From NCBI GenBank assembly GCA_945873095.1, contig CAMCBU010000020.1, positions 1 to 37,326 on the forward strand: a stretch of 37,326 nucleotides of DNA, given 5' to 3'. A program made the position numbers and the translations under genes. Numbering within the stretch: position 1 is the stretch's first letter; every line of letters begins with the position of its first letter. The notes below the pieces were generated by a model. That model worked only from the letters and a program-made list of their open reading frames with translations, ran no database searches and was not told the DNA's origin. Source of the DNA: Klebsiella pneumoniae (GTDB lineage Bacteria > Pseudomonadota > Gammaproteobacteria > Steroidobacterales > Steroidobacteraceae). Below are positions 28,055-37,305 of the stretch, piece after piece.

Positions 28055-28954
28055 ATGGCGAAACGCCCCCTCATTGAGACGGCCGTATTTCCGGTAGCCG
28101 GACGCGGCACGCGCTTTTTACCCGCGACCAAGGCCAGCCCCAAGGAAATGCTGCCGGTGGTCGACAAGCCGTTGATTCAGTACGCCGTCGAAGAGGCGCT
28201 CGCGGCCGGCGCACGGCGTCTCGTGTTCATCACGGGTGCTTCCAAGCGCGCTATCGAAGATCACTTCGACTCCGATCAAGAACTCGAGAACTTGCTGAAG
28301 TCGCAGGGCAAGTCCGATCTCGTCAAACAATTGCACAGCGTCTTGCCAAGCTATGCGACCTGCATCTACATCCGGCAGCCCGCACCACTTGGCTTGGGTC
28401 ACGCGGTGCTATGCGCGCGGCCGGCCGTCGGCAACGAGCCATTCTTCGTGCATTTGGCCGATGATTTGATCGCCGCGGACGAACCCGTACTGGCACAGAT
28501 GGCCGATGTTTATTCGCACAAGCGAGCGAGCGTGATCGGGTGTGAACCCGTGCCCCGTCAAGACACCGACAAATACGGCATCGTCGCCGTCGAGGCGGCA
28601 GGTGGCACCGCGCGCATCCGCAGCATCGTCGAGAAACCAAAGCCCGACAAAGCGCCCTCGAATCTCGCGGTGGTCGGTCGCTATTTGTTATCGCCCGCGA
28701 TTTTCGAACATCTCGCGCAGATCGGGCGCGGAGCGGGTGGCGAGATCCAGCTCACCGACGGCATCGCGCGCTTGTTGCAGGAGGAGGCGGTTTACGCGTA
28801 TCGCTTCGCCGGCAAACGCTACGACTGCGGCAGCAAGCTCGGTTATCTGCAGGCCACCGTCGCCTATGCACTCGCGCACCCGCAATTGGGTGCCGATTTT
28901 CGCCGCCATTTGAAGACCGTCGTCAAAACCCCTGCGAAGACCCGGAGACAGTGA
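28055..28954 (+). CDS. galU: UTP-glucose-1-phosphate uridylyltransferase
   Basis: A 299-residue nucleotidyltransferase that makes UDP-glucose for polysaccharides and envelope sugars. Seen: [36 protein letters not shown] (the nucleotide loop and PKEMLP motif), FVHLADDLI (metal-binding Asp), DKYGIVA, IVEKPKP and [10 protein letters not shown]. Two ATGs are adjacent (28052 and 28055); I chose the second because it is 6 nt from GGAG, while the first is only 3 nt. The stop overlaps an in-frame GTG of the next gene. Confidence 0.96.
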   Translation: MAKRPLIETAVFPVAGRGTRFLPATKASPKEMLPVVDKPLIQYAVEEALAAGARRLVFITGASKRAIEDHFDSDQELENLLKSQGKSDLVKQLHSVLPSYATCIYIRQPAPLGLGHAVLCARPAVGNEPFFVHLADDLIAADEPVLAQMADVYSHKRASVIGCEPVPRQDTDKYGIVAVEAAGGTARIRSIVEKPKPDKAPSNLAVVGRYLLSPAIFEHLAQIGRGAGGEIQLTDGIARLLQEEAVYAYRFAGKRYDCGSKLGYLQATVAYALAHPQLGADFRRHLKTVVKTPAKTRRQ

Positions 28955-28956
28955 AC

Positions 28957-30102
28957 ATGCTCGCTTACGAGTCGCCTTGGCTGGATGAAGACCTCAAGTT
29001 GTTTCGCGAGAATGTCGCGCGTTTCATCGAATCCGAGATGGTTCCGCACGATGCCAAATGGCGCAAGCAACACCATGTCGATCGTGAGCTGTGGCGCAAG
29101 GCGGGCGAGATGGGGTTGCTATGCCTCGATCTACCTGCCGAATACGGCTGCGGTGGCGGCGATTTCCGGCACGAGGTCGTCATGTACGAAGAGCTCTCGC
29201 GTCGGGCGATCTCCGGGTTCGGTCAGGGCGTACACAGCATGTGCGCTCACTACGTCTACAACTACGGCACCGAGGCGCAGAAACAGCGCTGGTTGCCGCG
29301 GCTTGCGAAGGGCGAGCTGATCGGCGCGATTGCGATGACCGAGCCCGGCGCGGGCTCCGATCTGCAAGGGATCCGCACGCGTGCGGTACGCGAGGGTGAT
29401 CAGTATCGAATCAACGGCTCGAAGATTTTCATCACCAACGGTGGCAGCGCTTCTCTGTTGATGCTCGTGACTCGCACGAATCCGACCGAGCGCAAGCGCG
29501 GCTTGTCACTGATCATGGTCGAAACGGAGAATCTCCCCGGTTACCGCGTCGGTCGTGTGCTCGACAAGATGGGTATGCCGGCACAGGACACGGCCGAGCT
29601 TTTCTTTGAAGATGTGCGGGTGCCTGCTGACTGCCTGCTCGGTCCCGAAGAGGGGCAGGGTATGTACCACTTGATGGGCGATCTGCCGTACGAGCGACTC
29701 GTGATTGCGCTCTGTGGCGTGGGTGCGATGGAAGGGGCGGTGGCGGAAACCTCGAAATACGTCAAAGAACGCAAGGCGTTCGGGCAAACCATCGGTGACA
29801 TGCAGACGGTTCGTCACAAGTTGGCGGAAGTCGCCACGCTCACGCGCGTCGCGCGCGTCTTCGTCGATGACTGCATCGTGAAGTTGCTGGCAGGCAAGCT
29901 CGATAACGAGACCGCCTCGATGGCCAAATACTGGGTGACCGACATGCAGCAGCAGGTGCTCGATGAGTGTGTGCAAATGCACGGTGGCTACGGCTACATG
30001 AACGAGTATCTCGTGTGCCGTATGTTCGCCGACTCGCGAGTGCAACGCATCTACGGCGGCACTAACGAAATCATGAAAGAATTGATCGCTCGCTCGGTGT
30101 GA
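28957..30102 (+). CDS. Acyl-CoA dehydrogenase, long-chain (LCAD) type
   Basis: A 381-residue FAD flavoprotein for the first step of fatty-acid beta-oxidation. Seen: AIAMTEPGAGSDLQGIRT, GSKIFITNGG, KERKAFGQTIGDMQTVRHKLAE, QMHGGYGYMNEY, and the C-terminus YGGTNEIMKELIARS. The YEGT Glu used as base by medium- and short-chain enzymes is Gly here, as in LCAD. The likely base is the Glu in DLPYERLVIA, the LCAD/IVD position. I start at ATG 28957 (9 nt after GGAG); GTG 28951 overlapping the galU stop is the alternative. Natural electron acceptor would be ETF. Chain length is inferred from family resemblance. Confidence 0.9.
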   Translation: MLAYESPWLDEDLKLFRENVARFIESEMVPHDAKWRKQHHVDRELWRKAGEMGLLCLDLPAEYGCGGGDFRHEVVMYEELSRRAISGFGQGVHSMCAHYVYNYGTEAQKQRWLPRLAKGELIGAIAMTEPGAGSDLQGIRTRAVREGDQYRINGSKIFITNGGSASLLMLVTRTNPTERKRGLSLIMVETENLPGYRVGRVLDKMGMPAQDTAELFFEDVRVPADCLLGPEEGQGMYHLMGDLPYERLVIALCGVGAMEGAVAETSKYVKERKAFGQTIGDMQTVRHKLAEVATLTRVARVFVDDCIVKLLAGKLDNETASMAKYWVTDMQQQVLDECVQMHGGYGYMNEYLVCRMFADSRVQRIYGGTNEIMKELIARSV

Positions 30103-30118
30103 GCAGAGGAGGCTAAGG

Positions 30119-30667
30119 ATGGCTCTCGATTTGGTTCCGACCGGCGCTGACGTTCCGAACGAAGTGAATGTGATCGTCGAGATTCCAAAGGATGCCGACC
30201 CCGTGAAGTACGAGGTCGACAAGTCGACCGGCGCGATCTTCGTCGATCGGATTCTCTCGACGCCGATGCGTTACCCCTGCAACTACGGCTATATCCCGCA
30301 CACGCTCGGCGGCGATGGCGACCCGGCCGATGTGCTCGTGATCCTGCCGTTGCCGCTGGTGCCCGGCTCGGTGATTCGATGCCGTCCGGTGGGTGTGCTG
30401 TTGATGGAGGACGAGCGTGGCGCCGATGAGAAGTTGCTCGCCGTTCCGGTCGACAAGACCTTCAACGGCTACAGTCACGTGCAAGATATCGACACCGTCT
30501 CAAAACACTGGCTCGAGCGGATCGGTCATTTCTTTGAGCACTACAAAGACCTCGAGGCCGGCAAGTGGGTCAAGGTGCAAGGTTGGGGTGACGCCGAGCA
30601 GGCGCGGACCATCATCAGCGAGGCGGTGCAGCGCTTCAACGCGGCGCCGGATAAGCCGCACTTCTGA
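30119..30667 (+). CDS. ppa: Inorganic pyrophosphatase (family I)
   Basis: A 182-residue soluble pyrophosphatase that drives biosynthetic reactions by hydrolysing PPi. Seen: VIVEIPKDADPVKYEVDK, RILSTPMRYPCNYGYIPHT, and the metal-binding DGDPADVLV signature, then VPVDKTF and HFFEHYKDLEAGKWVKVQGW. All expected active-site acids are present. A strong purine-rich ribosome region (AGAGGAGGCTAAGG) precedes the ATG. It converges with the Crp/Fnr gene; the 27-bp gap begins an inverted repeat, GGCGCA (30674-30679) with TGCGCC (30690-30695), with no T run. Confidence 0.97.
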   Translation: MALDLVPTGADVPNEVNVIVEIPKDADPVKYEVDKSTGAIFVDRILSTPMRYPCNYGYIPHTLGGDGDPADVLVILPLPLVPGSVIRCRPVGVLLMEDERGADEKLLAVPVDKTFNGYSHVQDIDTVSKHWLERIGHFFEHYKDLEAGKWVKVQGWGDAEQARTIISEAVQRFNAAPDKPHF

Positions 30668-30694
30668 GCGTCCGGCGCAGGCCTCTCGTTGCGC

Positions 30695-31432
30695 CTAGGC
30701 GCGGCGGCGCGGATTGAGCGTGGCGTAGTCGTAGCGGCCCGCGTACACGAGCTCGGCGTGGCAATCGCAGGAGCGAGCGGTGAGTCCCTCGAGCGTGAGG
30801 ATCTCGATGCGATTTCGGGCGAGGGTGACGAGGTTCGCTGCTTCGACCTCGGCCAGTTCACGTGTGATCGCCTCGCGCCGCACACCCAGCAGATGCGCAA
30901 GGTCGGCCTGTGCGATCGGCAGCACGGTCAGATCCTGGATGTAATGGATCTGCAGCAGCAACCGCGCGAGACGCTGTTGCAGATTGTGCGACGCGTTGCA
31001 GGCGGCGAGCTGCCCAATCCGTCGGTGCGCGTGCATCTGTAACCACACCAGCATGTCACGCAGTGCGCCGGAGCGTTTGAATTGCGTGCGGTACAACGCG
31101 AGATCGCACACGGCCATATAGCCCGGTATCAAGGCGGTCACTCGGCGTGCGCCGAACGGCTGGGTGTGAACGACGTGCGTTCCGATCATGTGATGCCGGC
31201 CGAGCAAACCCGTGTGTGCATAGCGTCCGTCACCGACCGGCGCGTCGATCTGCGCCATGCACGTCAACGGAAATCCGATTTGCGTCACCGTTTGTCGATC
31301 GTCGACCAGTATTTGACCGCGGGTGACTTCGACAACTCGCAGCTGGGGCCGCAGCGCCGCCTGGACCGGCGGCGGCAGACGGACGAACAAGTGGTTGGCA
31401 GCGATGGCCGGCATTGACCGCAGTGTAGCCAT
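30695..31432 (-). CDS. Crp/Fnr-family transcriptional regulator
   Basis: A 245-residue regulator: an N-terminal cyclic-nucleotide-binding-like beta barrel (~15-120; GQILVDDRQTVTQIGFPLTCMAQI), a dimer helix, and a C-terminal winged helix (~165-225; LPIAQADLAHLLGVRREAITRELAEVEAANLV). The barrel lacks the clear cAMP-binding RAA/GExA motif of CRP, and no N-terminal Cys cluster like FNR is seen, so the ligand is unknown. A later ATG at 31414 (residue 7) is possible; neither start has a good ribosome site. It lies downstream of tRNA-Asn on the same strand; no target gene is suggested by position. Confidence 0.85.
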   Translation of the reverse strand: MATLRSMPAIAANHLFVRLPPPVQAALRPQLRVVEVTRGQILVDDRQTVTQIGFPLTCMAQIDAPVGDGRYAHTGLLGRHHMIGTHVVHTQPFGARRVTALIPGYMAVCDLALYRTQFKRSGALRDMLVWLQMHAHRRIGQLAACNASHNLQQRLARLLLQIHYIQDLTVLPIAQADLAHLLGVRREAITRELAEVEAANLVTLARNRIEILTLEGLTARSCDCHAELVYAGRYDYATLNPRRRA

Positions 31433-31458
31433 GTCGGCGAGATAGGCAAATATCTTGC

Positions 31459-31560
31459 GAGACTCCGAAGGAGATGGCTCCCCGGCCTGGACTCGAACCA
31501 GGGACCTGCGGATTAACAGTCCGACGCTCTACCAACTGAGCTACCGGGGAACGGAGTCTC
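31459..31560 (-). repeat. 9-bp inverted repeat bracketing tRNA-Asn
   Basis: GAGACTCCG at 31459-31467 is the exact reverse complement of CGGAGTCTC at 31552-31560. In the minus-strand precursor the 5' leader would pair with the 3' trailer, with 1 nt on the 5' side and 7 nt on the 3' side of the mature tRNA, making an almost continuous extension of the acceptor stem. Confidence 0.75.
31475..31550 (-). tRNA. tRNA-Asn (anticodon GUU)
   Basis: A 76-nt gene read on the minus strand with acceptor TCCCCGG/CCGGGGA, D arm with AGCTCAGTTGGTAGAGC, anticodon loop CTGTTAA (anticodon GTT), T loop GGTTCGAGTCC, discriminator G and encoded CCA. Queuosine-dependent decoding applies to this tRNA, whose wobble base G34 is a Q site, so queF nearby is relevant to it. 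Confidence 0.97.
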
Positions 31561-31621
31561 TCGAAGAGGCGCGCATTCTCTGGAAAGTGCCCCCCCGCGT
31601 CAAGCCGGGCGGCGACGCCAT

Positions 31622-32833
31622 TCAAACCGGGCGCAGGAAGGCCGCGAGGCGCAGGATGGCGGTCTCCAGTTGGGTTTGAGCGGTGGCGAAGGAGAGTCGG
31701 ATGTGACCCGGCGCGCCGAAGCCACTGCCCGGCACCACCGCCACGCCGGTCTGCTCGAGTAACTGCTCGGCGAAGACCGAATCGTCGGGCCAAGCGTGGC
31801 GCTGCAAGGCTTCACTGACATCCGCGAACGCGTAGAACGTCCCGGCACCCGGGCGGCAGCGGACGCCGGGCAGCGCGTTCAGCGCCGGCACGAGAAAATC
31901 GTGACGCTCGCGGTAGGCGGTATTCATCGCAGCGACGACGGTCTGATCCGCGTTGAGCGCGACGATCGCCGCGCGTTGCGCGATGCTCGAGGGGTTGGAG
32001 GTACTCTGTCCTTGGATGGTCGCCATCGCCGCGATCAACTCTGCCGGTCCACCGCAGTAGCCGATGCGCCAGCCTGTCATGGCGTGACTCTTGGAGACGC
32101 CGTTGATCGTCACCGTTCGCTCGTACAGTGCAGGGACGACTTGCGCCACGGTCGAGAAGGGCTCATCGGCCCACCAAATTTTCTCGTACATGTCGTCGGT
32201 GCCGATGACGATGCGCGGATGTTCGAGCAACACCTCGCCGAGCGCCTGCCACTCGTGACGCAGATAGGCGGCGCCTGTCGGGTTACATGGCGAATTGATG
32301 AGCAGCAGGCGAGTCTTGGGCGTGATCGCGGCCGCTAGTTGCCTCGCGGTCATTTTGTAGCCGCTGTCGGCCTTGGTTTGCACGATCACGGGCGTGGCAT
32401 CGGCGAGGCGCACCATGTCGGGATACGACACCCAATAGGGCGCCGGGATGATGACTTCATCCTCAGGATCGAGCAGCGCGAGGCAGAGATTGAAAAGACT
32501 TTGTTTGGCGCCCGTGCTGACGAGGATCTGCTTGCGCTCGTAGTCGAGATGATTATCGCGCGCGAATTTGGCGCGGATGGCGTCCTTCAGTTCGGGTGTG
32601 CCGCCGACGTCGGTGTAGCGGGTGTGTCCCTCGCGGATCGCGGCGATACCCGCCTCGGCGATGTGCGCGGGCGTGTCGAAGTCCGGCTCTCCGGCCGTCA
32701 GACTGATGATGTCGCGCCCGGCAGCGCGCAGCGCCGACGCGCGAGCGGTGGCGGCCATCGTGGGCGAGGGTTTGACGCGTTTCACGCGACGAGAGACTAG
32801 AGAAGACACGGCGTTTATATTACGGGAACTCAT
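31622..32833 (-). CDS. Class I pyridoxal phosphate aminotransferase (aspartate aminotransferase type)
   Basis: A 403-residue fold-type I aminotransferase. Seen: [56 protein letters not shown], the PLP lysine in [20 protein letters not shown], and RLSFATAQ with the carboxylate-binding Arg. This is the I-beta (Thermus/cyanobacterial AspC) type, which may also use prephenate or aromatic acids. That would fit the absence of hisC/tyrA in the aromatic cluster, but is inference. ATG 32833 has a good ribosome site (GGAAGG, 5 nt) lying inside uvrB; GTG 32809 fits the usual family N-terminus better but lacks a site. Confidence 0.9.
   Translation of the reverse strand: MSSRNINAVSSLVSRRVKRVKPSPTMAATARASALRAAGRDIISLTAGEPDFDTPAHIAEAGIAAIREGHTRYTDVGGTPELKDAIRAKFARDNHLDYERKQILVSTGAKQSLFNLCLALLDPEDEVIIPAPYWVSYPDMVRLADATPVIVQTKADSGYKMTARQLAAAITPKTRLLLINSPCNPTGAAYLRHEWQALGEVLLEHPRIVIGTDDMYEKIWWADEPFSTVAQVVPALYERTVTINGVSKSHAMTGWRIGYCGGPAELIAAMATIQGQSTSNPSSIAQRAAIVALNADQTVVAAMNTAYRERHDFLVPALNALPGVRCRPGAGTFYAFADVSEALQRHAWPDDSVFAEQLLEQTGVAVVPGSGFGAPGHIRLSFATAQTQLETAILRLAAFLRPV
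32816..32823. promoter_or_regulatory. AT-rich patch between divergent aminotransferase and uvrB
   Basis: TATATTAC is the only AT-rich stretch near the head-to-head starts. TATATT (32816-32821) could be a -10 for uvrB and its complement for the aminotransferase. Either use gives a very short leader. No LexA box (CTG-N10-CAG type) is seen next to it. Confidence 0.25.
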
Positions 32834-34907
32834 GAGCGCCTTCCGTCTCCATTCGCCCTACTCGCCGGCCGGTGACCAGCCCACGGCGATTGCGGGGCTC
32901 GTCGAAGGTTTGCAGAGCGGCCTTGCGCATCAAACCTTGCTCGGCGTCACGGGGAGCGGTAAGACCTTCACGATCGCTAACGTGATCGCCGCGGTGCAAC
33001 GACCCACGCTCGTGCTTGCTCACAACAAGACGCTCGCCGCGCAGCTATATGGTGAGTTCCGCGAATTCTTTCCTGACAACGCCGTCGAATATTTTGTCTC
33101 GTATTACGACTACTACCAGCCCGAGGCCTACGTGCCCTCGAGCGACACCTTCATCGAGAAGGACGCCTCCATTAACGAGCACATCGAGCAGATGCGCCTA
33201 TCGGCAACCAAGGCGTTGCTCGAGCGTCCCGATGCCATCATCGTAGCGACGGTGTCTTCGATCTACGGGCTCGGTGATCCGCAGGCTTACCTTGCGATGG
33301 TGCTGCATCTGGTCCGCGGCGAGATTCTCGATCAGCGCAAGCTGCTGCGACGCTTGGCCGATATGCAATACACCCGCAACGAAATCGATTTCACGCAAGG
33401 TACATTCCGGGTGCGTGGCGATATCGTCGATATCTTCCCCGCCGAGTCCGAGCGCGAGGCGCTGCGAGTCGAGCTGTTCGACGAGACCATCGAGGGTCTT
33501 GCCGTGTTTGATCCGCTCACCGGTGAGGTCAAGCGCAAGCTGCCGCGCTTCACGGTGTATCCGGGTACGCATTTCGTCACTCCCAAAGAGCGTTTGATCG
33601 GGGCGATCGACAAGATCCGCGAGGAGTTGCACGATCGGCTCATCGAGTTACGAGGGCTCGATAAATTGGTCGAAGCGCAGCGCCTCGAGCAACGCACGAT
33701 GTTCGATCTCGAGATGATGAAAGAGGTCGGCTACTGCGCCGGGATCGAGAACTACTCGCGCTATCTCTCGGGTCGCGAGACCGGTGAGCCGCCACCGTGC
33801 CTGTACGACTACCTACCACCCAATGCCTTGCTCGTCGTCGATGAGAGTCATCAAACCCTGCCGCAACTCGGTGCGATGTACAAAGGCGATCGTTCGCGAA
33901 AAGAGACCCTCGTGGAATACGGGTTCCGGTTGCCCTCGGCGCTCGATAATCGGCCGCTCAAATTCGAGGAATGGGAGCGGATGGCGCCGCAGATGATTTT
34001 CGTGTCGGCCACGCCCAGTGACTACGAAGCGCGTCATGCGGCGCAGACCGTCGAACAAGTGGTGCGTCCGACCGGTTTGCTCGATCCCGAGGTCGAGGTT
34101 CGCCCCGTGCGCACGCAGGTGGACGATGTGCTGTCGGAAATCCAGCAGTGCGTCTCGCGCGGCGAGCGGGTGTTGATCACGACGCTCACCAAGCGCATGT
34201 CGGAGGATCTGACGGAGTACCTCGAAGAGCACGGTGTCAAGGTTCGCTATCTACATTCCGACATCGAGACCGTCGAGCGCAGTGAAATCATTCGAGATCT
34301 GCGGCTTGGCGTGTTCGATGTACTCGTCGGCATCAATCTGCTGCGCGAAGGACTCGACATGCCCGAGGTCGCGTTGGTGGCGATCCTCGATGCCGACAAA
34401 GAAGGCTTCCTACGCTCCGAGAATTCTTTGATCCAAACGATCGGGCGAGCGGCGCGCAACTTGAACGGTCGGGCGATTCTCTATGCCGACAAGATCACAG
34501 GCTCGATGCAGCGTGCGCTGAATGAAACGGCGCGACGGCGCCGCAAGCAGATTGAGTTCAACGAGCAGCACGGCATCGTCCCGCAGGGGATCGTCAAGCG
34601 CGTATTGGATGTCATGGAGGGCGCCCGCGAGGAGGGTTTCGCCGCCGCCCTGAGTGGACGCGGCACCGGCAAGGGTGGCGCATCGGCAGCGCGCGGTCCG
34701 ATGGGTCGAGGGGCTGCAGGCCGACGCCAAGCCGATGCGGCAGTCGATTTGCGACCGGAGCAGGCGCTGCGTCGCATGAAGCAGCTCGAGGGCGAGATGT
34801 TCAAGGCGGCGCGCAATCTCGAGTTCGAGGAAGCCGCCCGATTGCGTGACGAGATCGAGCGACTCAAACGGGCTGGGCTGGGCCTGCCCGCCGTGAAGGC
34901 GAGTTGA
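32832..34907 (+). CDS. uvrB: UvrABC excision nuclease subunit B
   Basis: A 691-residue UvrB, the damage-verifying helicase of nucleotide excision repair. I start it at ATG 32832 ([20 protein letters not shown]), with GGGA 4 nt upstream; the longer frame runs through the opposite gene. Seen: Walker A GVTGSGKT; the damage-probing beta-hairpin [12 protein letters not shown]; the DEAH-type [27 protein letters not shown]; and a C-terminal UVR domain (~650-685; [27 protein letters not shown]) that contacts UvrC. A Gly/Ala/Arg-rich linker ([19 protein letters not shown]) precedes the UVR domain. Confidence 0.98.
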   Translation: MSAFRLHSPYSPAGDQPTAIAGLVEGLQSGLAHQTLLGVTGSGKTFTIANVIAAVQRPTLVLAHNKTLAAQLYGEFREFFPDNAVEYFVSYYDYYQPEAYVPSSDTFIEKDASINEHIEQMRLSATKALLERPDAIIVATVSSIYGLGDPQAYLAMVLHLVRGEILDQRKLLRRLADMQYTRNEIDFTQGTFRVRGDIVDIFPAESEREALRVELFDETIEGLAVFDPLTGEVKRKLPRFTVYPGTHFVTPKERLIGAIDKIREELHDRLIELRGLDKLVEAQRLEQRTMFDLEMMKEVGYCAGIENYSRYLSGRETGEPPPCLYDYLPPNALLVVDESHQTLPQLGAMYKGDRSRKETLVEYGFRLPSALDNRPLKFEEWERMAPQMIFVSATPSDYEARHAAQTVEQVVRPTGLLDPEVEVRPVRTQVDDVLSEIQQCVSRGERVLITTLTKRMSEDLTEYLEEHGVKVRYLHSDIETVERSEIIRDLRLGVFDVLVGINLLREGLDMPEVALVAILDADKEGFLRSENSLIQTIGRAARNLNGRAILYADKITGSMQRALNETARRRRKQIEFNEQHGIVPQGIVKRVLDVMEGAREEGFAAALSGRGTGKGGASAARGPMGRGAAGRRQADAAVDLRPEQALRRMKQLEGEMFKAARNLEFEEAARLRDEIERLKRAGLGLPAVKAS

Positions 34908-34912
34908 CCCGC

Positions 34913-37207
34913 ATGAAAAGACGGACGGTCTTGTGGTGGGGTCTTGGCGCGGTGTCGGCGGTCGTGATTGGTTGGGGTGCCTTGCCTCCCGCCTCGAGAC
35001 TGCGCCGTGGTGATGAATCATCAAGCGATGAGATGCTTGAGCCGAACGCGTGGCTGCGCATCGGCGCCGACGACAGCATCCGCTTGTGGATGCCGCGCTG
35101 CGAGATGGGTCAGGGTACCCATACGGGTCTTGCCATGCTGTTGGCCGATGAGCTCGATGTGGCGCTCGAGCGCGTCCGCATCGAGGCCGCGCCGATTCAC
35201 TCGGTCTACAACAATATCGCGGTGGCGACCGATGGGTTGCCGTTTCATCCTGACGATGACGGACTGATCAAACAGCAGGTCGAGCGTCTGACGACCAAGG
35301 CCGTCAGACGTATCGGCGTGATGGTCACCGGTGGCTCAACCAGTATCAAAGATTTGTGGGATCCGCTGCGCGAAGCCGGTGCCATGGCGCGGGCGACCAT
35401 GCTGGCGGCAGCCGTGCGCGCTTGGGCGCTGCCGACTGCGCAGGGTTGTCGCATCGACGACGGCGCCATCGTCGCGCCGGACGGCCGACGTGTTCGCTAC
35501 GGCGAGCTCGTCGCGCGTGAGGGCGGTGCGCTCGAGCCTGCGACCGAGTGGCGGGTCAAGGAGGCCTCTGAACGCCGCATCGTCGGTCGATCGCGGCCGC
35601 GTTTGCCGGAGGAAGTGCTCGCCAAGGTGACGGGCAAAGCCCGTTTCGCGCTCGATGTTCAAGAGCCCGGCATGCTGTTCGCGCTGGTCGATTGGTCACC
35701 CTACCGCGAGGGGCGCATCGCCGTTTCCAATGCGGATGCGCTGCGCAAGTTGCAGGGCGTCGTCGATGTCGTTGCCGTGCCGGCGCTCTCGGGTGGCCCA
35801 CCGGGTCTAGCGGTGCTCGCGAGCAGTCGCTTTGCAGCAGAGCGGGCGCTCGGCCAATTGGTCGCGCAATGGGTGGCAGGCGAGGCCGGCATGTTCTCCG
35901 ATGCCGATCTCGAGCGCGAGCTGCAAAGCGCGCTCGAAGACGCATCAGCGGGACATCGTTATCGCAACGTCGGCGACGTCGATGCCGTGTTTGCGCGAAA
36001 TCTGCGCAGCGACGCCGCGCGCACGCTCACCGCGGACTATGCCGTGCCGTTTCTCGCACATGCAGCGATGGAGCCGCTCGCCTGTGCGGTCAAGTTCGAG
36101 ACCGATCGGGCGACCGTCTGGGCGGGCGTACAAGTGCCCGACGCCGCTCGTTCGGCCGCCGCCAAAGTATTCGAGCTCGATGCCGAGCAAGTGACCCTTG
36201 AGAGCCTCTATCTTGGCGGCGCGTTTGGGCGGCGTCTCGAAACCGATTTCATCGCGCAAGCCGCGGCGATCGCCAAGGCCGCACCCGGAAGGCTCGTGCA
36301 GGTGTCGTGGCGTCGAGAGGACGACACCCGCAATGATTTCTTCCGCCCCGGCGCGCGGGCGCGACTACGCGCGCGGCTCGATGACGGCGGTCGGGTCGTG
36401 GCGTGGGTGGCTCATTCGAGCGGGCAGTCCATCGTGAAGCAGTCGTTCGAGCGCGTGTTCGGCTTGCCCGCAGCCGGCCCCGACAAGACGACGGCCGAAG
36501 GCGCCTTCGATCAGCCTTACGAGTTCGCGAATCACCGCGTGACGCATCGGGCCGTCGACTTGCCGGTACCGGTCGGGTACTGGCGTTCAGTCGGTCATTC
36601 GCAGCAGGCGTTTTTCACCGAGACCTTCGTCGATGAGTTGGCGCGCTTGGCGCTCGTCGATCCGGTCGAGTTTCGCGCTCGACACCTGCGCGAGCACCCA
36701 CGTCATCTGGCCGTACTGACGCTCGCGGCCGAGAAGGCGGGCTGGGATACGCCCGCGGGCTATGCCGCCGACGGTGCACCCATCGCCCGTGGCGTCGCGC
36801 TCAACCAGTCCTTCGGCTCGATCGTCGCGGAGGTCGTCGAGGCCTCGTTGAGCCCCGAGGGCGAGCCGCGGGTGCATCGGGTGGTGGTCGCCATCGATTG
36901 TGGCGTCGCGATCAACCCCAACTTGATCGCACAACAGCTGGAGAGCGCCGTCATTTACGCGCTCTCGGCGGCGCTCTACGGTCAGATCCACTTCAACGAG
37001 GGTCGGGTCGAGGAGGGTAACTTCGACCGGTATCGCGTTCTGCGCCTCGCCGAGACCCCGATCATCGAGACCCACATCCAGCCCTCGAACCGTTCGCCGG
37101 GCGGCGTGGGCGAGCCTGGAGTGCCACCCTTGGCGCCGGCCTTGGCCAATGCGGTGGCAGTTTTGACGGGTAAACCGGTGCGGCGGTTGCCGCTGATCGG
37201 TGCCTAG
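34913..37207 (+). CDS. Xanthine dehydrogenase-family molybdopterin-binding subunit, Tat-exported (IorB-like)
   Basis: A 764-residue large subunit of a molybdenum hydroxylase of the isoquinoline 1-oxidoreductase beta type. It has a twin-arginine leader (MKRRTVLWWGLGAVSAVVIGWG), so periplasmic export is predicted. Then WLRIGADDSIRLWMPRCEMGQGTHTGLAMLLADELD, VTGKARFALDV, HAAMEPLACAV, GAFGRRLETDF, GYWRSVGHSQQAFFTE, VVVAIDCGVAINP, and the catalytic Glu E734 in GGVGEPGVPPLAP. The [2Fe-2S] partner subunit is not next to it in this window. I start at ATG 34913; an in-frame TTG at 34904 overlaps the uvrB stop. Substrate unknown. Confidence 0.88.
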   Translation: MKRRTVLWWGLGAVSAVVIGWGALPPASRLRRGDESSSDEMLEPNAWLRIGADDSIRLWMPRCEMGQGTHTGLAMLLADELDVALERVRIEAAPIHSVYNNIAVATDGLPFHPDDDGLIKQQVERLTTKAVRRIGVMVTGGSTSIKDLWDPLREAGAMARATMLAAAVRAWALPTAQGCRIDDGAIVAPDGRRVRYGELVAREGGALEPATEWRVKEASERRIVGRSRPRLPEEVLAKVTGKARFALDVQEPGMLFALVDWSPYREGRIAVSNADALRKLQGVVDVVAVPALSGGPPGLAVLASSRFAAERALGQLVAQWVAGEAGMFSDADLERELQSALEDASAGHRYRNVGDVDAVFARNLRSDAARTLTADYAVPFLAHAAMEPLACAVKFETDRATVWAGVQVPDAARSAAAKVFELDAEQVTLESLYLGGAFGRRLETDFIAQAAAIAKAAPGRLVQVSWRREDDTRNDFFRPGARARLRARLDDGGRVVAWVAHSSGQSIVKQSFERVFGLPAAGPDKTTAEGAFDQPYEFANHRVTHRAVDLPVPVGYWRSVGHSQQAFFTETFVDELARLALVDPVEFRARHLREHPRHLAVLTLAAEKAGWDTPAGYAADGAPIARGVALNQSFGSIVAEVVEASLSPEGEPRVHRVVVAIDCGVAINPNLIAQQLESAVIYALSAALYGQIHFNEGRVEEGNFDRYRVLRLAETPIIETHIQPSNRSPGGVGEPGVPPLAPALANAVAVLTGKPVRRLPLIGA

Positions 37208-37230
37208 GGTATCTTTCGCGACCTTTCCGC

Positions 37231-37305
37231 AGGCGCGTAGCTCAGTGGTAGAGCACCACCTTGACATGGTGGTGGTCGGTGGTTCGATCCCACTCGCGCC
37301 TACCA
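37231..37305 (+). tRNA. tRNA-Val (anticodon GAC)
   Basis: A 75-nt gene with acceptor AGGCGCG/CGCGCCT, D arm AGCTCAGTGGTAGAGC, anticodon stem CACCA/TGGTG with loop CTTGACA (anticodon GAC), T arm GGTTCGATCC, discriminator A and encoded CCA. It begins 23 bp after the molybdenum hydroxylase stop, and the remaining 21 bp of the window hold no feature. Confidence 0.97.

Noticed and set aside
28951-28956. GTG at 28951 as the acyl-CoA dehydrogenase start
   Set aside because: It is only 3 nt after GGAG; ATG 28957 has better spacing. Not fully excluded.
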